NCBI RefSeq assembly: GCF_014204985.1 | Contig: NZ_JACHMP010000001.1 | Coordinates: 3,658,001-3,722,000, forward strand | Direction of reading: 5' to 3' | DNA length: 64,000 nt | Source: Streptosporangium becharense | GTDB taxonomy: Bacteria; Actinomycetota; Actinomycetes; Streptosporangiales; Streptosporangiaceae | Part shown: one piece after another, positions 41,113-49,160 of the stretch | Numbering within the stretch: position 1 is the stretch's first letter | How the letters are laid out: each line of letters begins with the position of its first letter | Translations under genes and position numbers: made by a program | The notes under the pieces: model-generated | Databases searched by the model: none | Seen by the model: the letters and a program-made list of their open reading frames with translations, nothing else | Told to the model about the DNA's origin: nothing

Positions 41113-41770
41113 AGCCGGAGGCGGCGCCCGAGGTGCTCGCGGCGACGGCCCCGGCGATCACCGCGGTCATGACGGCCGCGTTGACCGCGGCGATGGTCTT
41201 GGAGACCGCCTCGCCCGCCCAGTCGCCTTCGGTGATCTCCTTGATCCGCTCCTTGCGCGCGTCCGGGAACGCCTTGCGGTCGATCTTGGCCGCGTGCAGG
41301 ACCGCTATCAGGACGGCGGTCCGCTCGTCGGGGTCGGCCCCGGCGAGGACGCCCCGCACCCGCTCCCGGATGCCCCGCTCGATCTCGGGGTCGCTCTCCG
41401 GGTAGCGGGTGCTCGGGAAGATCCCCAGGATCCTGCGCTGCTCCTCGCGCAGCACGCCCCGCTCCGCCAGGCGCGCCAGCAGGCGCTTGCGGAGCTTGCC
41501 CGAGTTGAACCGCTGCACCCACCACTCGGGTTTGCGCGGCTTCGACTCGGCCGCGATCCGCTCCAGCGCCGCGTCGAGTTCCTCGTCCCCGAGGGGCGTC
41601 GTGTCCCGTACGGTGACCTTCCGGTCCGCGAGGTCGATCCGGCCCTCGACGGCCAGTTCGGCCAGCAGGGCCCCGCCGAGCGCCGCGTCCAGCTCCGTCG
41701 AGCCGATCAGTTGCTTGCCCTCCTGCTCGTCGTAGGCGAGAAGGAGCACTTCCTCGGTGATCGTCGTCAT
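41111..41770 (-). CDS. GPP34 (Golgi phosphoprotein 3-like) family protein
   Basis: 219 residues. The GPP34 fold is shown by MTTITEEVLLLAYDEQEGKQ, GGALLAELAVEGRIDLADRK, LRKRLLARLAERGVLREEQR, PDERTAVLIAVLHAAK and a hydrophobic C-terminal segment (AAVMTAVIAGAVAAS). The eukaryotic relative binds phosphatidylinositol-4-phosphate and glycosyltransferases. Actinobacteria carry many copies with unknown roles, usually as single genes next to cell-wall genes, as here. Confidence 0.92.
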   Translation of the reverse strand: MTTITEEVLLLAYDEQEGKQLIGSTELDAALGGALLAELAVEGRIDLADRKVTVRDTTPLGDEELDAALERIAAESKPRKPEWWVQRFNSGKLRKRLLARLAERGVLREEQRRILGIFPSTRYPESDPEIERGIRERVRGVLAGADPDERTAVLIAVLHAAKIDRKAFPDARKERIKEITEGDWAGEAVSKTIAAVNAAVMTAVIAGAVAASTSGAASG

Positions 41771-41963
41771 CGTTCGAGACTACGTCGGAGGCGGCCGGCC
41801 GCGGCCGTACCGGCGGCGACCGGCCGTCGTCTCCCGGCGACTCCGGTGTCTTCCGACGCCCTGGTTTCCGCCGGTGCCGCGGTGGTGTCCGGCCCCGTAA
41901 GCACTCCGTAAGCGCCGCGGGCCCCCGGCCGGGATAGCGTCGGCCCGAGGTCGGAGGGACATC

Positions 41964-42548
41964 ATGAAGATCAGAAAACTGCTGAGGCATCCCGCCACGT
42001 GGGTCGTCGCGGCCTTCGCCGCCGTCGCGTTCGGCGTCGCGCTCTACCTTTTCCAGCCCTGGCGCCTGTTCACCACCGTCGAGGTGAACGAGGCCGTGCC
42101 CGTCGTCGCCGACGCCCCGCCGTCCACGACGGGGCAGCAGGGTGGGCAGGACGCGTCGGACGCCCCGTCCGCGCCGGCCCGCAAGCCGAAGACCGTGGCC
42201 GCCGGCACGTTCATCTCCCACGAGCACGAGACCCGGGGCCGGGCGAAGGTGCTGGAGCTGGCCGACGGGAGCCGGGTGCTCAGGATCGAGAACCTGAACA
42301 CCTCCGACGGTCCCGACCTGCGGGTGTGGCTGAGCGACCAGCCCGTCAAGGAGGGCACCGCCGGTTGGTTCAACCTCGACGACGGCGAGCACCTGGAGCT
42401 GGGCAACCTCAAGGGCAACAAGGGCAACGCCAACTACGCCATCCCCGCGGACGCCGATCTCGACAGCCTGAAGACGGTCACCATCTGGTGCAAGCGCTTC
42501 AGTGTCTCCTTCGGTGCCGCGGCGCTGACCCCGGACACCGCGGCCTGA
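41964..42548 (+). CDS. Membrane-anchored DM13 domain protein
   Basis: 194 residues with GGAGGGACATC before the ATG. An N-terminal membrane anchor (ATWVVAAFAAVAFGVALYLF) and a Pro/Ala linker lead to a DM13 domain: GTFISHEHETRGRAKVLELA, RVLRIENLNTSDGPDLRVWL, YAIPADADLDSLKTVTIWCK. DM13 is found in extracellular electron-transfer or adhesion proteins and has one conserved cysteine, here in IWCKRF. A GATAGCGT motif about 30 bp upstream is a plausible -10. Confidence 0.88.
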   Translation: MKIRKLLRHPATWVVAAFAAVAFGVALYLFQPWRLFTTVEVNEAVPVVADAPPSTTGQQGGQDASDAPSAPARKPKTVAAGTFISHEHETRGRAKVLELADGSRVLRIENLNTSDGPDLRVWLSDQPVKEGTAGWFNLDDGEHLELGNLKGNKGNANYAIPADADLDSLKTVTIWCKRFSVSFGAAALTPDTAA

Positions 42549-42598
42549 GACACCGCGGCCTGAGACACCGCCGGCCGGACTGCGACAATGCTCGGCTT

Positions 42599-43204
42599 AT
42601 GAGCGTTTCACAGCAATTGCATGTCGTCGGCCGTTCCCTTCTCGGCGAGCAGCTCGCGCACCCGACGGTGGCCGGGATCGCCCGCGGGGACCTTCCCGAG
42701 CCGGTCTTCCGGTCCTGGCTCGAGCAGGACTACCTCTTCCTCCTCGACTATGTGCGGGTCTTCTCCCGGCTGGCGTGGCAGGCCCCCGACGGGCATCTGG
42801 GCGACCTGGTGGACCTGGCCCACGCCACGCTCCACGACGAGCTGAAGCTGCACCGGTCGCTGTCGGCGGAGTTCGGCGCCGACCTCGACGGGGCGAGGAA
42901 GGGGCCGGCCTGCGCCGCCTACACCGCCTTCCTGCTCGACTCCGCGGCCTCCTACGCCGACGGCCTGGCCGCGCTCTACCCGTGCATGTGGGGTTACTCG
43001 GCGCTCGGTCGTGCCCTCGCGGAGAATCCTCCGGCCGAACCGCGCTACCGCGCCTGGGTCGACACGTACGCGGATCCGGGCTTCGCCGCGCTGACCGAGC
43101 GAATCGCCGTGATGATCGACGAGGCGGTCGTCGACGCCGAACGGGCCAAGGCTCTCTTCGCTCAGGGGATGGCGCACGAGCTGGCCTTCTGGGACGTGCC
43201 CTGA
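42599..43204 (+). CDS. tenA: TenA/thiaminase-II family protein (thiamine salvage)
   Basis: 201 residues, all-helical haem-oxygenase-like fold. Active-site positions are present: LEQDYLFLLDY (Asp), YPCMWGYSALG (catalytic Cys) and HELAFWDVP (Glu near the C-terminus). TenA hydrolyses thiamin breakdown products such as aminopyrimidines to HMP for re-use. It lies 1.5 kb upstream of a TPP riboswitch controlling a pyrimidine transporter, which fits salvage. There is no ribosome site, and GACAATGCT upstream of the ATG may be part of a leaderless promoter. Confidence 0.9.
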   Translation: MSVSQQLHVVGRSLLGEQLAHPTVAGIARGDLPEPVFRSWLEQDYLFLLDYVRVFSRLAWQAPDGHLGDLVDLAHATLHDELKLHRSLSAEFGADLDGARKGPACAAYTAFLLDSAASYADGLAALYPCMWGYSALGRALAENPPAEPRYRAWVDTYADPGFAALTERIAVMIDEAVVDAERAKALFAQGMAHELAFWDVP

Positions 43205-43226
43205 CCCGGAGGCGGTGAGGGAGAGG

Positions 43227-43601
43227 TCACCGGGCCCACGGCGGCAGGACGGTCCGCCCGTCCAGGGTCGCCGTGATCCCGGCGGAGGTGCACGCGATGG
43301 CGCCGGCCGGTTCGGTCGGCGAGCCGTTCCTGATCGAGAACGGGACGCCGGGCGGCAGGATCAGCGCGTCTCCCGCCTCGATCACGTGCTCGACGCCCCC
43401 GATGACGCCCACGATCCGCCCCGACTGGGCGACGAACACCTCCTCGCGGTCGACGCTGTGCTCCCTGCTCTCCGCGCCGGGCTCCATCTCGAGTGACCAG
43501 ACGGCCAGTTCCGACGAGCCCCGCGAGGGGACGGCGAGCGAGCGCATGGTGATGCCGCCGTTGTCGAAGACGGGGGCGTCGGCCAGTTTCGCGGTGGTCA
43601 T
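43227..43601 (-). CDS. Cupin-domain protein
   Basis: 124 residues from the ATG at 43601, with GGAGGCAGC immediately ahead, an ideal ribosome site. One conserved beta-barrel: LAVWSLEMEPGAESREHSVD, REEVFVAQSGRIVGVIGGVE, HVIEAGDALILPPGVPFSIR. The first cupin motif retains E-x-x-x-H-like residues (ESREHS, EEVF) and the second is weak, so metal binding is uncertain. It may be a sensor or small-molecule enzyme. Two strong inverted repeats lie in its promoter, suggesting tight repression. Confidence 0.87.
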   Translation of the reverse strand: MTTAKLADAPVFDNGGITMRSLAVPSRGSSELAVWSLEMEPGAESREHSVDREEVFVAQSGRIVGVIGGVEHVIEAGDALILPPGVPFSIRNGSPTEPAGAIACTSAGITATLDGRTVLPPWAR

Positions 43602-43617
43602 GCTGCCTCCAGATATG

Positions 43618-43632
43618 GTCAACCTGATTGAC
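43618..43632. promoter_or_regulatory. Inverted repeat GTCAA-N5-TTGAC, candidate operator 1
   Basis: A perfect 5-bp-arm palindrome centred about 24 bp upstream of the cupin start codon. It shares the TTGAC/GTCAA half-sites with the second palindrome at 43656-43673. Confidence 0.5.
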
Positions 43633-43655
43633 TGTATGCCGAAAAGGTAAATCAC

Positions 43656-43673
43656 GTTGACCATCTCGTCAAC
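43656..43673. promoter_or_regulatory. Inverted repeat GTTGAC-N6-GTCAAC, candidate operator 2
   Basis: A perfect 6-bp-arm palindrome centred about 40 bp from the first one. Two related sites near one promoter suggest cooperative binding by a dimeric regulator (GntR, MarR or LacI type are possible); no such gene is adjacent. Confidence 0.5.
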
Positions 43674-43748
43674 CGTTCGCACGCCGGAGGGAGGGGGTGT
43701 CCGGCGGCTTCGCCCTCCACCGGGGCTCGGACTTGGGACAATGGCCTC

Positions 43749-44072
43749 ATGAGTGTTCCTGAGGTCGAAGCGCAGGCGGTGCCCGAGGGCGTGTTCCTGC
43801 TCGATGTGCGAGAGAACGACGAGTGGCGGGCCGGCCACGCGCCCGGGGCCGTCCACATCCCGCTGGGCGAGTTGCAGGCCCGGGTCGGCGAGGTGCCCAA
43901 GGACGCCCCCGTCTACGTAATCTGCCGGGTCGGCGGCCGTTCGGCCAACGCCGCCGCCTGGCTCAACCACGTCGGCTGGGACGCGATCAACGTCGGGGGC
44001 GGCATGCAGTCGTGGCACTACGCCGGCCGCCCGATGGTCGCGGAGACCGGCGGTGACCCGTTCGTGGCCTGA
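43749..44072 (+). CDS. Rhodanese-like domain protein
   Basis: 107 residues: a single rhodanese domain with LLDVRENDEWRAGHAPGAVH, IPLGELQARVGEVP and the active-site loop VICRVGGRSANAAAWL with Cys as the persulfide carrier. It transfers sulfane sulfur to acceptors such as thiols or sulfur-carrier proteins. It sits between the thiamine-salvage gene and the riboswitch-controlled transporter, so a link to sulfur mobilisation for thiazole is conceivable but unproved. Confidence 0.9.
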   Translation: MSVPEVEAQAVPEGVFLLDVRENDEWRAGHAPGAVHIPLGELQARVGEVPKDAPVYVICRVGGRSANAAAWLNHVGWDAINVGGGMQSWHYAGRPMVAETGGDPFVA

Positions 44073-44137
44073 ACCGCTCATCGGGGGCGAACCCTTGTCA
44101 GAAAGGAAATAGATGACATAATCAGCACGAATTGCTT

Positions 44138-44255
44138 ACCGCGGGAGCTCGGGCGAGACCGGGCTGAGAGGGCGGAACCACGCAGGGGGTCACACGGGCC
44201 CCCGCCGTGCCGCCGACCGCATGAACCTGTCCGGGTAATGCCGGCGTAGGGAGCG
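44138..44255 (+). ncRNA. TPP riboswitch (THI element)
   Basis: Conserved blocks in the right order: GCGGGAGCTCGGG (P1/P2 side), CTGAGAGGGCGG (about 44163-44174), an expandable GC-rich P3 arm, GACCGCATGAACCTGTCCGG, then GGGTAATGCCGGCGTAGGGA. These are the pyrimidine-binding and pyrophosphate-binding helices of the TPP aptamer. The aptamer ends next to the ribosome site of the transporter gene, so it most likely blocks translation start when TPP is bound. Confidence 0.95.
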
Positions 44256-44259
44256 TGTG

Positions 44260-45639
44260 ATGAAGTCTGCCGCCGTCGGCCCCCGGAGCGGCCCTTCCGA
44301 GACCGTCGACCCGAAAGCGGCCGAGGCGCCCCTCACCCTGGACGAGGCCCCGCCCAAGGCCCTCGGCGTGCTCGACCAGGGTGCGCTGTGGGCCAACCTC
44401 GGTGTCAGCCTGCTCGGGTTCTCCGGCGCGATCACCCTGATCAACCCGCTCGGCGACCGGCCGCTGAGCTTCGCGGCGGCGATCCTGGCCGCCGTCGCGG
44501 GCAGCCTCATCGGCACCGCGATGGTCGGCCTGGCCGCGATCCCCGGGCAGCGGACCGGCGCCCCGGCCATGGTCCTGCTCCGCGGCCTGTTCGGCGCGCG
44601 GCTGTCCTACCTGCCGACCGTGCTGAACATCATCCAGATGATCGGCTGGGGCATCTTCGAGCTCTGGGTCATCGCCCGGGGTGCCCAGGCCATCGCCGGC
44701 TCCCTCGGGGCCACCGGGGTGCCCTACGCGGTCTGGGTGGTCGTCGCGGGAGTGATCACCACCGCGTTGACCATCCGACCGCTGGGAGCCGTCCGGATCC
44801 TGCGCAGGTACGTCACCGTCGGTGTGATCATCTCGATGGCCTGGTTCCTCGTCGCGCTGTTCCGGCAGGTCCCGACGGTCAGCGGTGGATCATGGGAGGC
44901 GTTCGCCCCCTCGGTCGACTACGTGATCGCGCTCTCGGTCTCGTGGGTGCCCGTCGCGGCCGACTTCGCGCGGTTCTCCCGATCCGGCAGGGCCGCCTTC
45001 ACCGGCGTCGTCGGCGGCTACACGATCGCCCAGGTCGCCTGCCTGACCCTGGGAATCGCGGCGCTCGCGCTGGTCGGCAACGACCCCGGAAAGGTCTGGG
45101 ACCCCTTCGTCGCCGCGGCGCTCGGTCCGCTGTTCTTCGGTATCCTGGTGCTGCGCGAGACCGACCAGTCGTTCGTGAACGTCTACTCCACCGCCATGTC
45201 CCTGCAGAACCTGCTGCCCCGGCTGGACCGCCGGGTCATCTCCGTGGCCGTCGGCGCGCTGGTCACGCTGATCGCGATCTTCGCCACCTCCGACGCCTAC
45301 ACCGCTTTCCTGGGCCTGATCGGGGCGGTCTTCGTGCCGATGTTCGCGGTGCTCGCCGTCGACTACTTCGTGCTCGGCGGCTCCCGCCGCTGGGACACCT
45401 CCGACGACGCGCCCGCACGGCCGCTCATGATGGTGCCGTGGGCACTCGGCTTCGTGGCCTGGTGGATGCTCGCCGCCCTGCCGGTCGCGCCGGAACTGAG
45501 GTGGTGGACCTCGTTCTGGACGGGCGCCCGCGACGCGATCGGGTTCGTCCCGCAGCCGTGGATGAGCTCCGCCGTCGGAGCCTTCCTCGTCGCCGGGCTG
45601 GTGACCCTGGCCCTGGGAGCCCTGCGCCGCCGCAGGTGA
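44260..45639 (+). CDS. cytX: NCS1-family transporter CytX (probable hydroxymethylpyrimidine importer)
   Basis: 459 residues from the ATG at 44260, right after the TPP riboswitch; GGGAGCG is the ribosome site. Twelve membrane helices of the cytosine-permease/Mhp1 class are recognisable (LWANLGVSLLGFSGAITLIN, GQRTGAPAMVLLRGLFGARL, IGWGIFELWVIARGAQAIAG, SWVPVAADFARFSRSGRAAF). NCS1 carriers behind TPP riboswitches are called CytX and import HMP for thiamin synthesis, so I assign that role rather than cytosine uptake. It is the only transporter in the region. Confidence 0.93.
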   Translation: MKSAAVGPRSGPSETVDPKAAEAPLTLDEAPPKALGVLDQGALWANLGVSLLGFSGAITLINPLGDRPLSFAAAILAAVAGSLIGTAMVGLAAIPGQRTGAPAMVLLRGLFGARLSYLPTVLNIIQMIGWGIFELWVIARGAQAIAGSLGATGVPYAVWVVVAGVITTALTIRPLGAVRILRRYVTVGVIISMAWFLVALFRQVPTVSGGSWEAFAPSVDYVIALSVSWVPVAADFARFSRSGRAAFTGVVGGYTIAQVACLTLGIAALALVGNDPGKVWDPFVAAALGPLFFGILVLRETDQSFVNVYSTAMSLQNLLPRLDRRVISVAVGALVTLIAIFATSDAYTAFLGLIGAVFVPMFAVLAVDYFVLGGSRRWDTSDDAPARPLMMVPWALGFVAWWMLAALPVAPELRWWTSFWTGARDAIGFVPQPWMSSAVGAFLVAGLVTLALGALRRRR

Positions 45640-45760
45640 GCGACCGGCCCCGCGGTCCGGGGCCGTCCGCCGGCCGCGTGCCGTCGTCCGCCGGCCCGCG
45701 CGCCGACGGCGGGCACGACGGCGTGCGTGGACGATGAGCATGGGCAGCGGGCGATGAAGT

Positions 45761-45820
45761 ATGGACGGGCATGGGCGGACATGGACGGGCATGGACGGAC
45801 GCATGGACGGGCATGGACGG
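45761..45820. repeat. Short 10-bp minisatellite (catggacggg-type)
   Basis: Six consecutive 10-nt units starting atggacgggc, atgggcggac, atggacgggc, atggacggac, then gcatggacgg twice. No gene runs through it, and it lies between the cytX stop and the stop codon of the minus-strand DNA-repair gene. Confidence 0.7.
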
Positions 45821-45841
45821 CGGGAGAACCGCCGGGGCGTG

Positions 45842-46429
45842 CTACGCGCCGGCGGACGGGCGGCGGCGCGCGCCGGTGCTCTCGATCCGCAACAGGCGTT
45901 CCTTGGCCGCCGCGCCTCCGGCGTAGCCGCCGAGGACCGCGTCACTCTCCACCACCCGGTGACACGGCACGATCACGCACACCGGGTTGCTCGCGAGCGC
46001 GTTGCCGACCGCGCGCAACGCCCTCGGCCTGCCGATCCGCTCGGCGATCTCGCGGTACGTGGTCACCGTCCCGTACGGGACCGACAGCATCATCTGCAGC
46101 ACGGTCCTGGCGAACTGGGTGGTCAGCCGCAGGTCGACCGGGGTGGTGAAGGCGCGCAGCCGGGCGGAGAAATAGGCGTCGAGCTCCCGCCGGACCGGGT
46201 CGAGCCGCCGGGCGTCCGGCCCGATGAACGTGCCGACCTCCTTGCTGATCCGCTCGAAGACGACGTTCTCGTCCTCGTAGCTGCACGCCACCACGCCCCG
46301 GGCCGTGACGGCCAGGGTGAGGCGCCCCACCGGGCCGTCGAGTGTTCCGAAGGCTATCTCGGGGTGGCTCGTGCCGATGTAGTCGGGCGACGTCACCCGT
46401 AGCAGTGCATCGATGTCGCCGGATGACAC
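45842..46429 (-). CDS. ogt: Methylated-DNA-protein-cysteine methyltransferase
   Basis: 195 residues. The N-terminal ribonuclease-like half (GPVGRLTLAVTARGVVACSY) is followed by the alkyl-acceptor domain: VPYGTVTTYREIAERIGRPR, AVGNALASNPVCVIVPCHRV with the acceptor Cys in PCHRV, GGYAGGAAAKERLLRIES. It repairs O6-alkylguanine by suicide transfer. Length and motifs are standard for Ogt/MGMT. The gene stands alone. Confidence 0.95.
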   Translation of the reverse strand: MSSGDIDALLRVTSPDYIGTSHPEIAFGTLDGPVGRLTLAVTARGVVACSYEDENVVFERISKEVGTFIGPDARRLDPVRRELDAYFSARLRAFTTPVDLRLTTQFARTVLQMMLSVPYGTVTTYREIAERIGRPRALRAVGNALASNPVCVIVPCHRVVESDAVLGGYAGGAAAKERLLRIESTGARRRPSAGA

Positions 46430-46555
46430 GGCCCCACCCTTTCGTAGCCAGGTGTGTGGTGACCGCAGCGTATCGGACGGATCGCCCCCGCGAGTGGCAA
46501 CACGTGCGGGATGAAAGTGCCAAGATCAGGCCGGTCGAGACGGCACTATGGGTGT

Positions 46556-48427
46556 GTGCTGGACTACAGGGCCGGGAGTGACGGAGGCATCGGCCGTGCG
46601 GTCGTCGCCGCGGCGCCCAACGCGATCGTCGCGATCGACGAGGAGGAGTCGGTCATCGCATGGAATCCCGCCGCCGAGCGCCTGTTCGGCTGGTCGGCGT
46701 GCGAGATGATCGGCCGTAGGGCGCCGGTCGTCCCCGAGGAGCTGAGGGCCGAGCACAACGCGGTCCTGGAGAAGGTCCGCACCGGCGGCCAGGTGTCGCT
46801 GCGGACCAAGCGGTTCCGCCGCGACGGCAGCCTGTTCGACGTGCGGGTCGACACCGGCGTCCTGTGCTCGGACACCGGGGAGCTCCTCGGCTACGTGAGC
46901 GTCTACCACCTCGCCCAGGACGACGAGACCGCCAACGACCGCCACGCCCGCAGGACGCAACTCGTCCGCAGGCTCACCGACGTGGTGGCCGACATCAACG
47001 CCGCGCGGGAACTGCCGGACGTGCTCGACCGGATCGCGGCCAGTCTCGCCGAGCTGACCGGGGCCGACGCGGGCGGCTTCGTGCTCATCGAGGGCGACCG
47101 GCTCCGGCTCGTCGCCCGGCACAAGCTGCCCGAGACACTGCGCAACTCCACCGCCGACCTGCGCACCAGCCTGGTCGGCAAGCTGTTGCGCGAGGGCCGG
47201 ACCGTGATGCTGGAGACCGGTGACCGGGCACGGCTGGACGAGCTGATCTGGTCGCAGCTGCCCGGCCTGCACACCATCGCGCTCGGCCTGGCGGTGGTGG
47301 GCGGACGGCCGTACGGCGCGCTGTACGCGCTGTTCGCCAAGCGCAAGGCCGGCCATCTGGAACTGGAGCTGCTGGAGCTCCTGGCCGGTCACGCCGGCAT
47401 CGCGGTGGGCAACGCCACGGCCTACCAGGAGGCGGTGCGGCAGCGTGCCCACGAGCGCGCGGTCTTCGACGCCAGCGCCGACGGCATCGCGGTCCTCGAC
47501 GAGACGGGCCGGGTCACCCAGTGGAACCCGGCGGCCACCGAGCTGACCGGTTTCCACGCCGCCGAGGTGATCGGCGGGCCGCCGCCGTTCCGGCTGCCCG
47601 GGCCGGGGGACAAACTCACCATCCAGCTTCCCTCGGGCACCTGGCTGGACGTGCTCTGCGCCGAGATCGTGGAGACGGGCGAGATGGTGGTCGACTTCCG
47701 CGATGTCACCCGGGCCAAGGAGCTGGAGGAGGCCAAGGACCTGTTCCTGGCGACCACCAGCCACGAGCTGCGCACCCCGATCACCGTCGTCCGCGGCTTC
47801 GCCAGCACGCTCGACACACGCTGGGACAGCATGACCGACGCCGAACGCCGCTCGGCCGTGCACACCATCGCCGAACGGGCCCGCTCGCTCGGCCAGCTCA
47901 TGGACCACCTCCTGCTCGGCTCCCGCGCCGGGGCCCCGGAGCTCCCCTTGAGGATCGAGGACTTCGACCTGGCCGAGCTGGTGCGGGCCGCGACGATGGG
48001 GCTGCCGGTGCTGTCGGACCTGCACCGGATCGAGGTTTGCCTCCCCGACGACCTGCCCCCGGTCTCGGGAGACGTGCTCGCCACCGACATCCTGCTGGGC
48101 CAGCTGCTGGAGAACGCCTTCAAGTACTCCCCGGACGGCGGCCTGATCAGGGTCGAGGCGTGGGCGGACGGCGACCGGGTGGTGCTGGTCGTCGACGACG
48201 AGGGCGTGGGCATCTCCCCTGCCAGCAGGGAGCGGGTCTTCGAGCGCTTCGTCCAGGGCGACAGCGGTGACCGTCGCAGGTTCGGCGGGGTGGGGCTCGG
48301 CCTGTACATCGTCCGGAGTCTGGCGAGGGCCCAGGGCGGTGACGTCTCGGCCCATCCGCGGCCCACCGGGGGCACCCGGATGCGCCTTGCCCTGCCCATC
48401 GCCGACACGCCCGGGGCCCATACCTGA
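46556..48427 (+). CDS. Soluble hybrid sensor: PAS-GAF-PAS histidine kinase
   Basis: 623 residues from the GTG at 46556 (VLDYRAGSDGGIGRAVVAAA); the ATG at 46511 adds 15 unlikely residues. PAS1 (about 15-125, IVAIDEEESVIAWNPAAERL), GAF (about 155-295, SLAELTGADAGGFVLIEGDR), PAS2 (about 310-385, IAVLDETGRVTQWNPAATEL), HisKA (TTSHELRTPITVVRGFASTL) and HATPase_c (LLGQLLENAFKYSPDGG N-box, DDEGVGISPAS, GGVGLGLYIVRSLA). There is no membrane segment. No response-regulator gene is adjacent, so it is an orphan. Confidence 0.93.
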   Translation: MLDYRAGSDGGIGRAVVAAAPNAIVAIDEEESVIAWNPAAERLFGWSACEMIGRRAPVVPEELRAEHNAVLEKVRTGGQVSLRTKRFRRDGSLFDVRVDTGVLCSDTGELLGYVSVYHLAQDDETANDRHARRTQLVRRLTDVVADINAARELPDVLDRIAASLAELTGADAGGFVLIEGDRLRLVARHKLPETLRNSTADLRTSLVGKLLREGRTVMLETGDRARLDELIWSQLPGLHTIALGLAVVGGRPYGALYALFAKRKAGHLELELLELLAGHAGIAVGNATAYQEAVRQRAHERAVFDASADGIAVLDETGRVTQWNPAATELTGFHAAEVIGGPPPFRLPGPGDKLTIQLPSGTWLDVLCAEIVETGEMVVDFRDVTRAKELEEAKDLFLATTSHELRTPITVVRGFASTLDTRWDSMTDAERRSAVHTIAERARSLGQLMDHLLLGSRAGAPELPLRIEDFDLAELVRAATMGLPVLSDLHRIEVCLPDDLPPVSGDVLATDILLGQLLENAFKYSPDGGLIRVEAWADGDRVVLVVDDEGVGISPASRERVFERFVQGDSGDRRRFGGVGLGLYIVRSLARAQGGDVSAHPRPTGGTRMRLALPIADTPGAHT

Positions 48428-48584
48428 TCGACACGCCGAGGCGGTAACAAGTCGGTAACGGATGAGCTGATCTATTGTCGAATGTGCACAACCCGTAATT
48501 GGCACTCGGTTTCTCAGCCCATCTAACGGGGCATTTCGGTCGTAGTGGGGTGTGTCCCTCAGGGGGAACAGGCATAACGGGGAG

Positions 48585-49040
48585 GTGAGTGCGTCGAGCG
48601 TCGTCTTGTTGCCGTATGCACCGTCCAGCGTCGCTGTCGCACGTCAACGCCTCTGCTCTGACCTGCAAGAACGGGGTGTTTCCGAGCCTGCGATCGACGA
48701 CGCGGTGCTCGTGGTCAGCGAACTGCTGAGCAACGCGCTTCGACATGCGCACCCGTTACCGTCAGGGCAGATCAGGGTCGCGTGGCACTGGATCGAAGAC
48801 CACGTCGAGGTCGCGGTGAGTGACGGTGGGGCCGCCACCGAGCCCCGCGCCGGACGTCCGACGCTCTCCTCCCTGGGGGGACGAGGTCTCGGAATCGTCG
48901 ACTACATCGCCTCCCGGTGGGGGGTCCGGCACGAAGGAGACGTCACCACGGTGTGGGCCGTGGTCACCGCGTCCGAGACGCTGGGTAACGGCCATCTCTC
49001 AGCCCCCGAGCCGGCCCCGGCCCTTCGCGAGTGCGGTTAG
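48585..49040 (+). CDS. RsbW/SpoIIAB-like ATP-binding regulatory protein
   Basis: 151 residues from a GTG at 48585 beside GGGGAGG; a GTG at 48552 would add 11. A single GHKL ATPase domain: AIDDAVLVVSELLSNALRHA (N-box), VEVAVSDGG-type G1 region (AVSDGGAATEPRAG), and LGGRGLGIVDYIASRWGV. Such stand-alone ATPases act as anti-sigma kinases or partners of PP2C/STAS modules in actinomycetes. A STAS antagonist gene lies 4 kb away, but no direct operon link exists. Confidence 0.88.
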   Translation: MSASSVVLLPYAPSSVAVARQRLCSDLQERGVSEPAIDDAVLVVSELLSNALRHAHPLPSGQIRVAWHWIEDHVEVAVSDGGAATEPRAGRPTLSSLGGRGLGIVDYIASRWGVRHEGDVTTVWAVVTASETLGNGHLSAPEPAPALRECG

Positions 49041-49160
49041 CCTCCCGCCCCGCCGCGTTCCGTCCGATGCCCACCTGTCATGGGACCGGGCGGGATACGG
49101 ACCGGGGCGGGTCTCGCCGCCCGGCGGGCCCCTCCGTCCGGGTGAGTGCCGGGCCGGGTC

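Noticed and set aside
45761..45820. CRISPR array or origin-type iterons
   Set aside because: Units are only 10 bp and directly adjacent, without spacers or nearby cas or rep genes.
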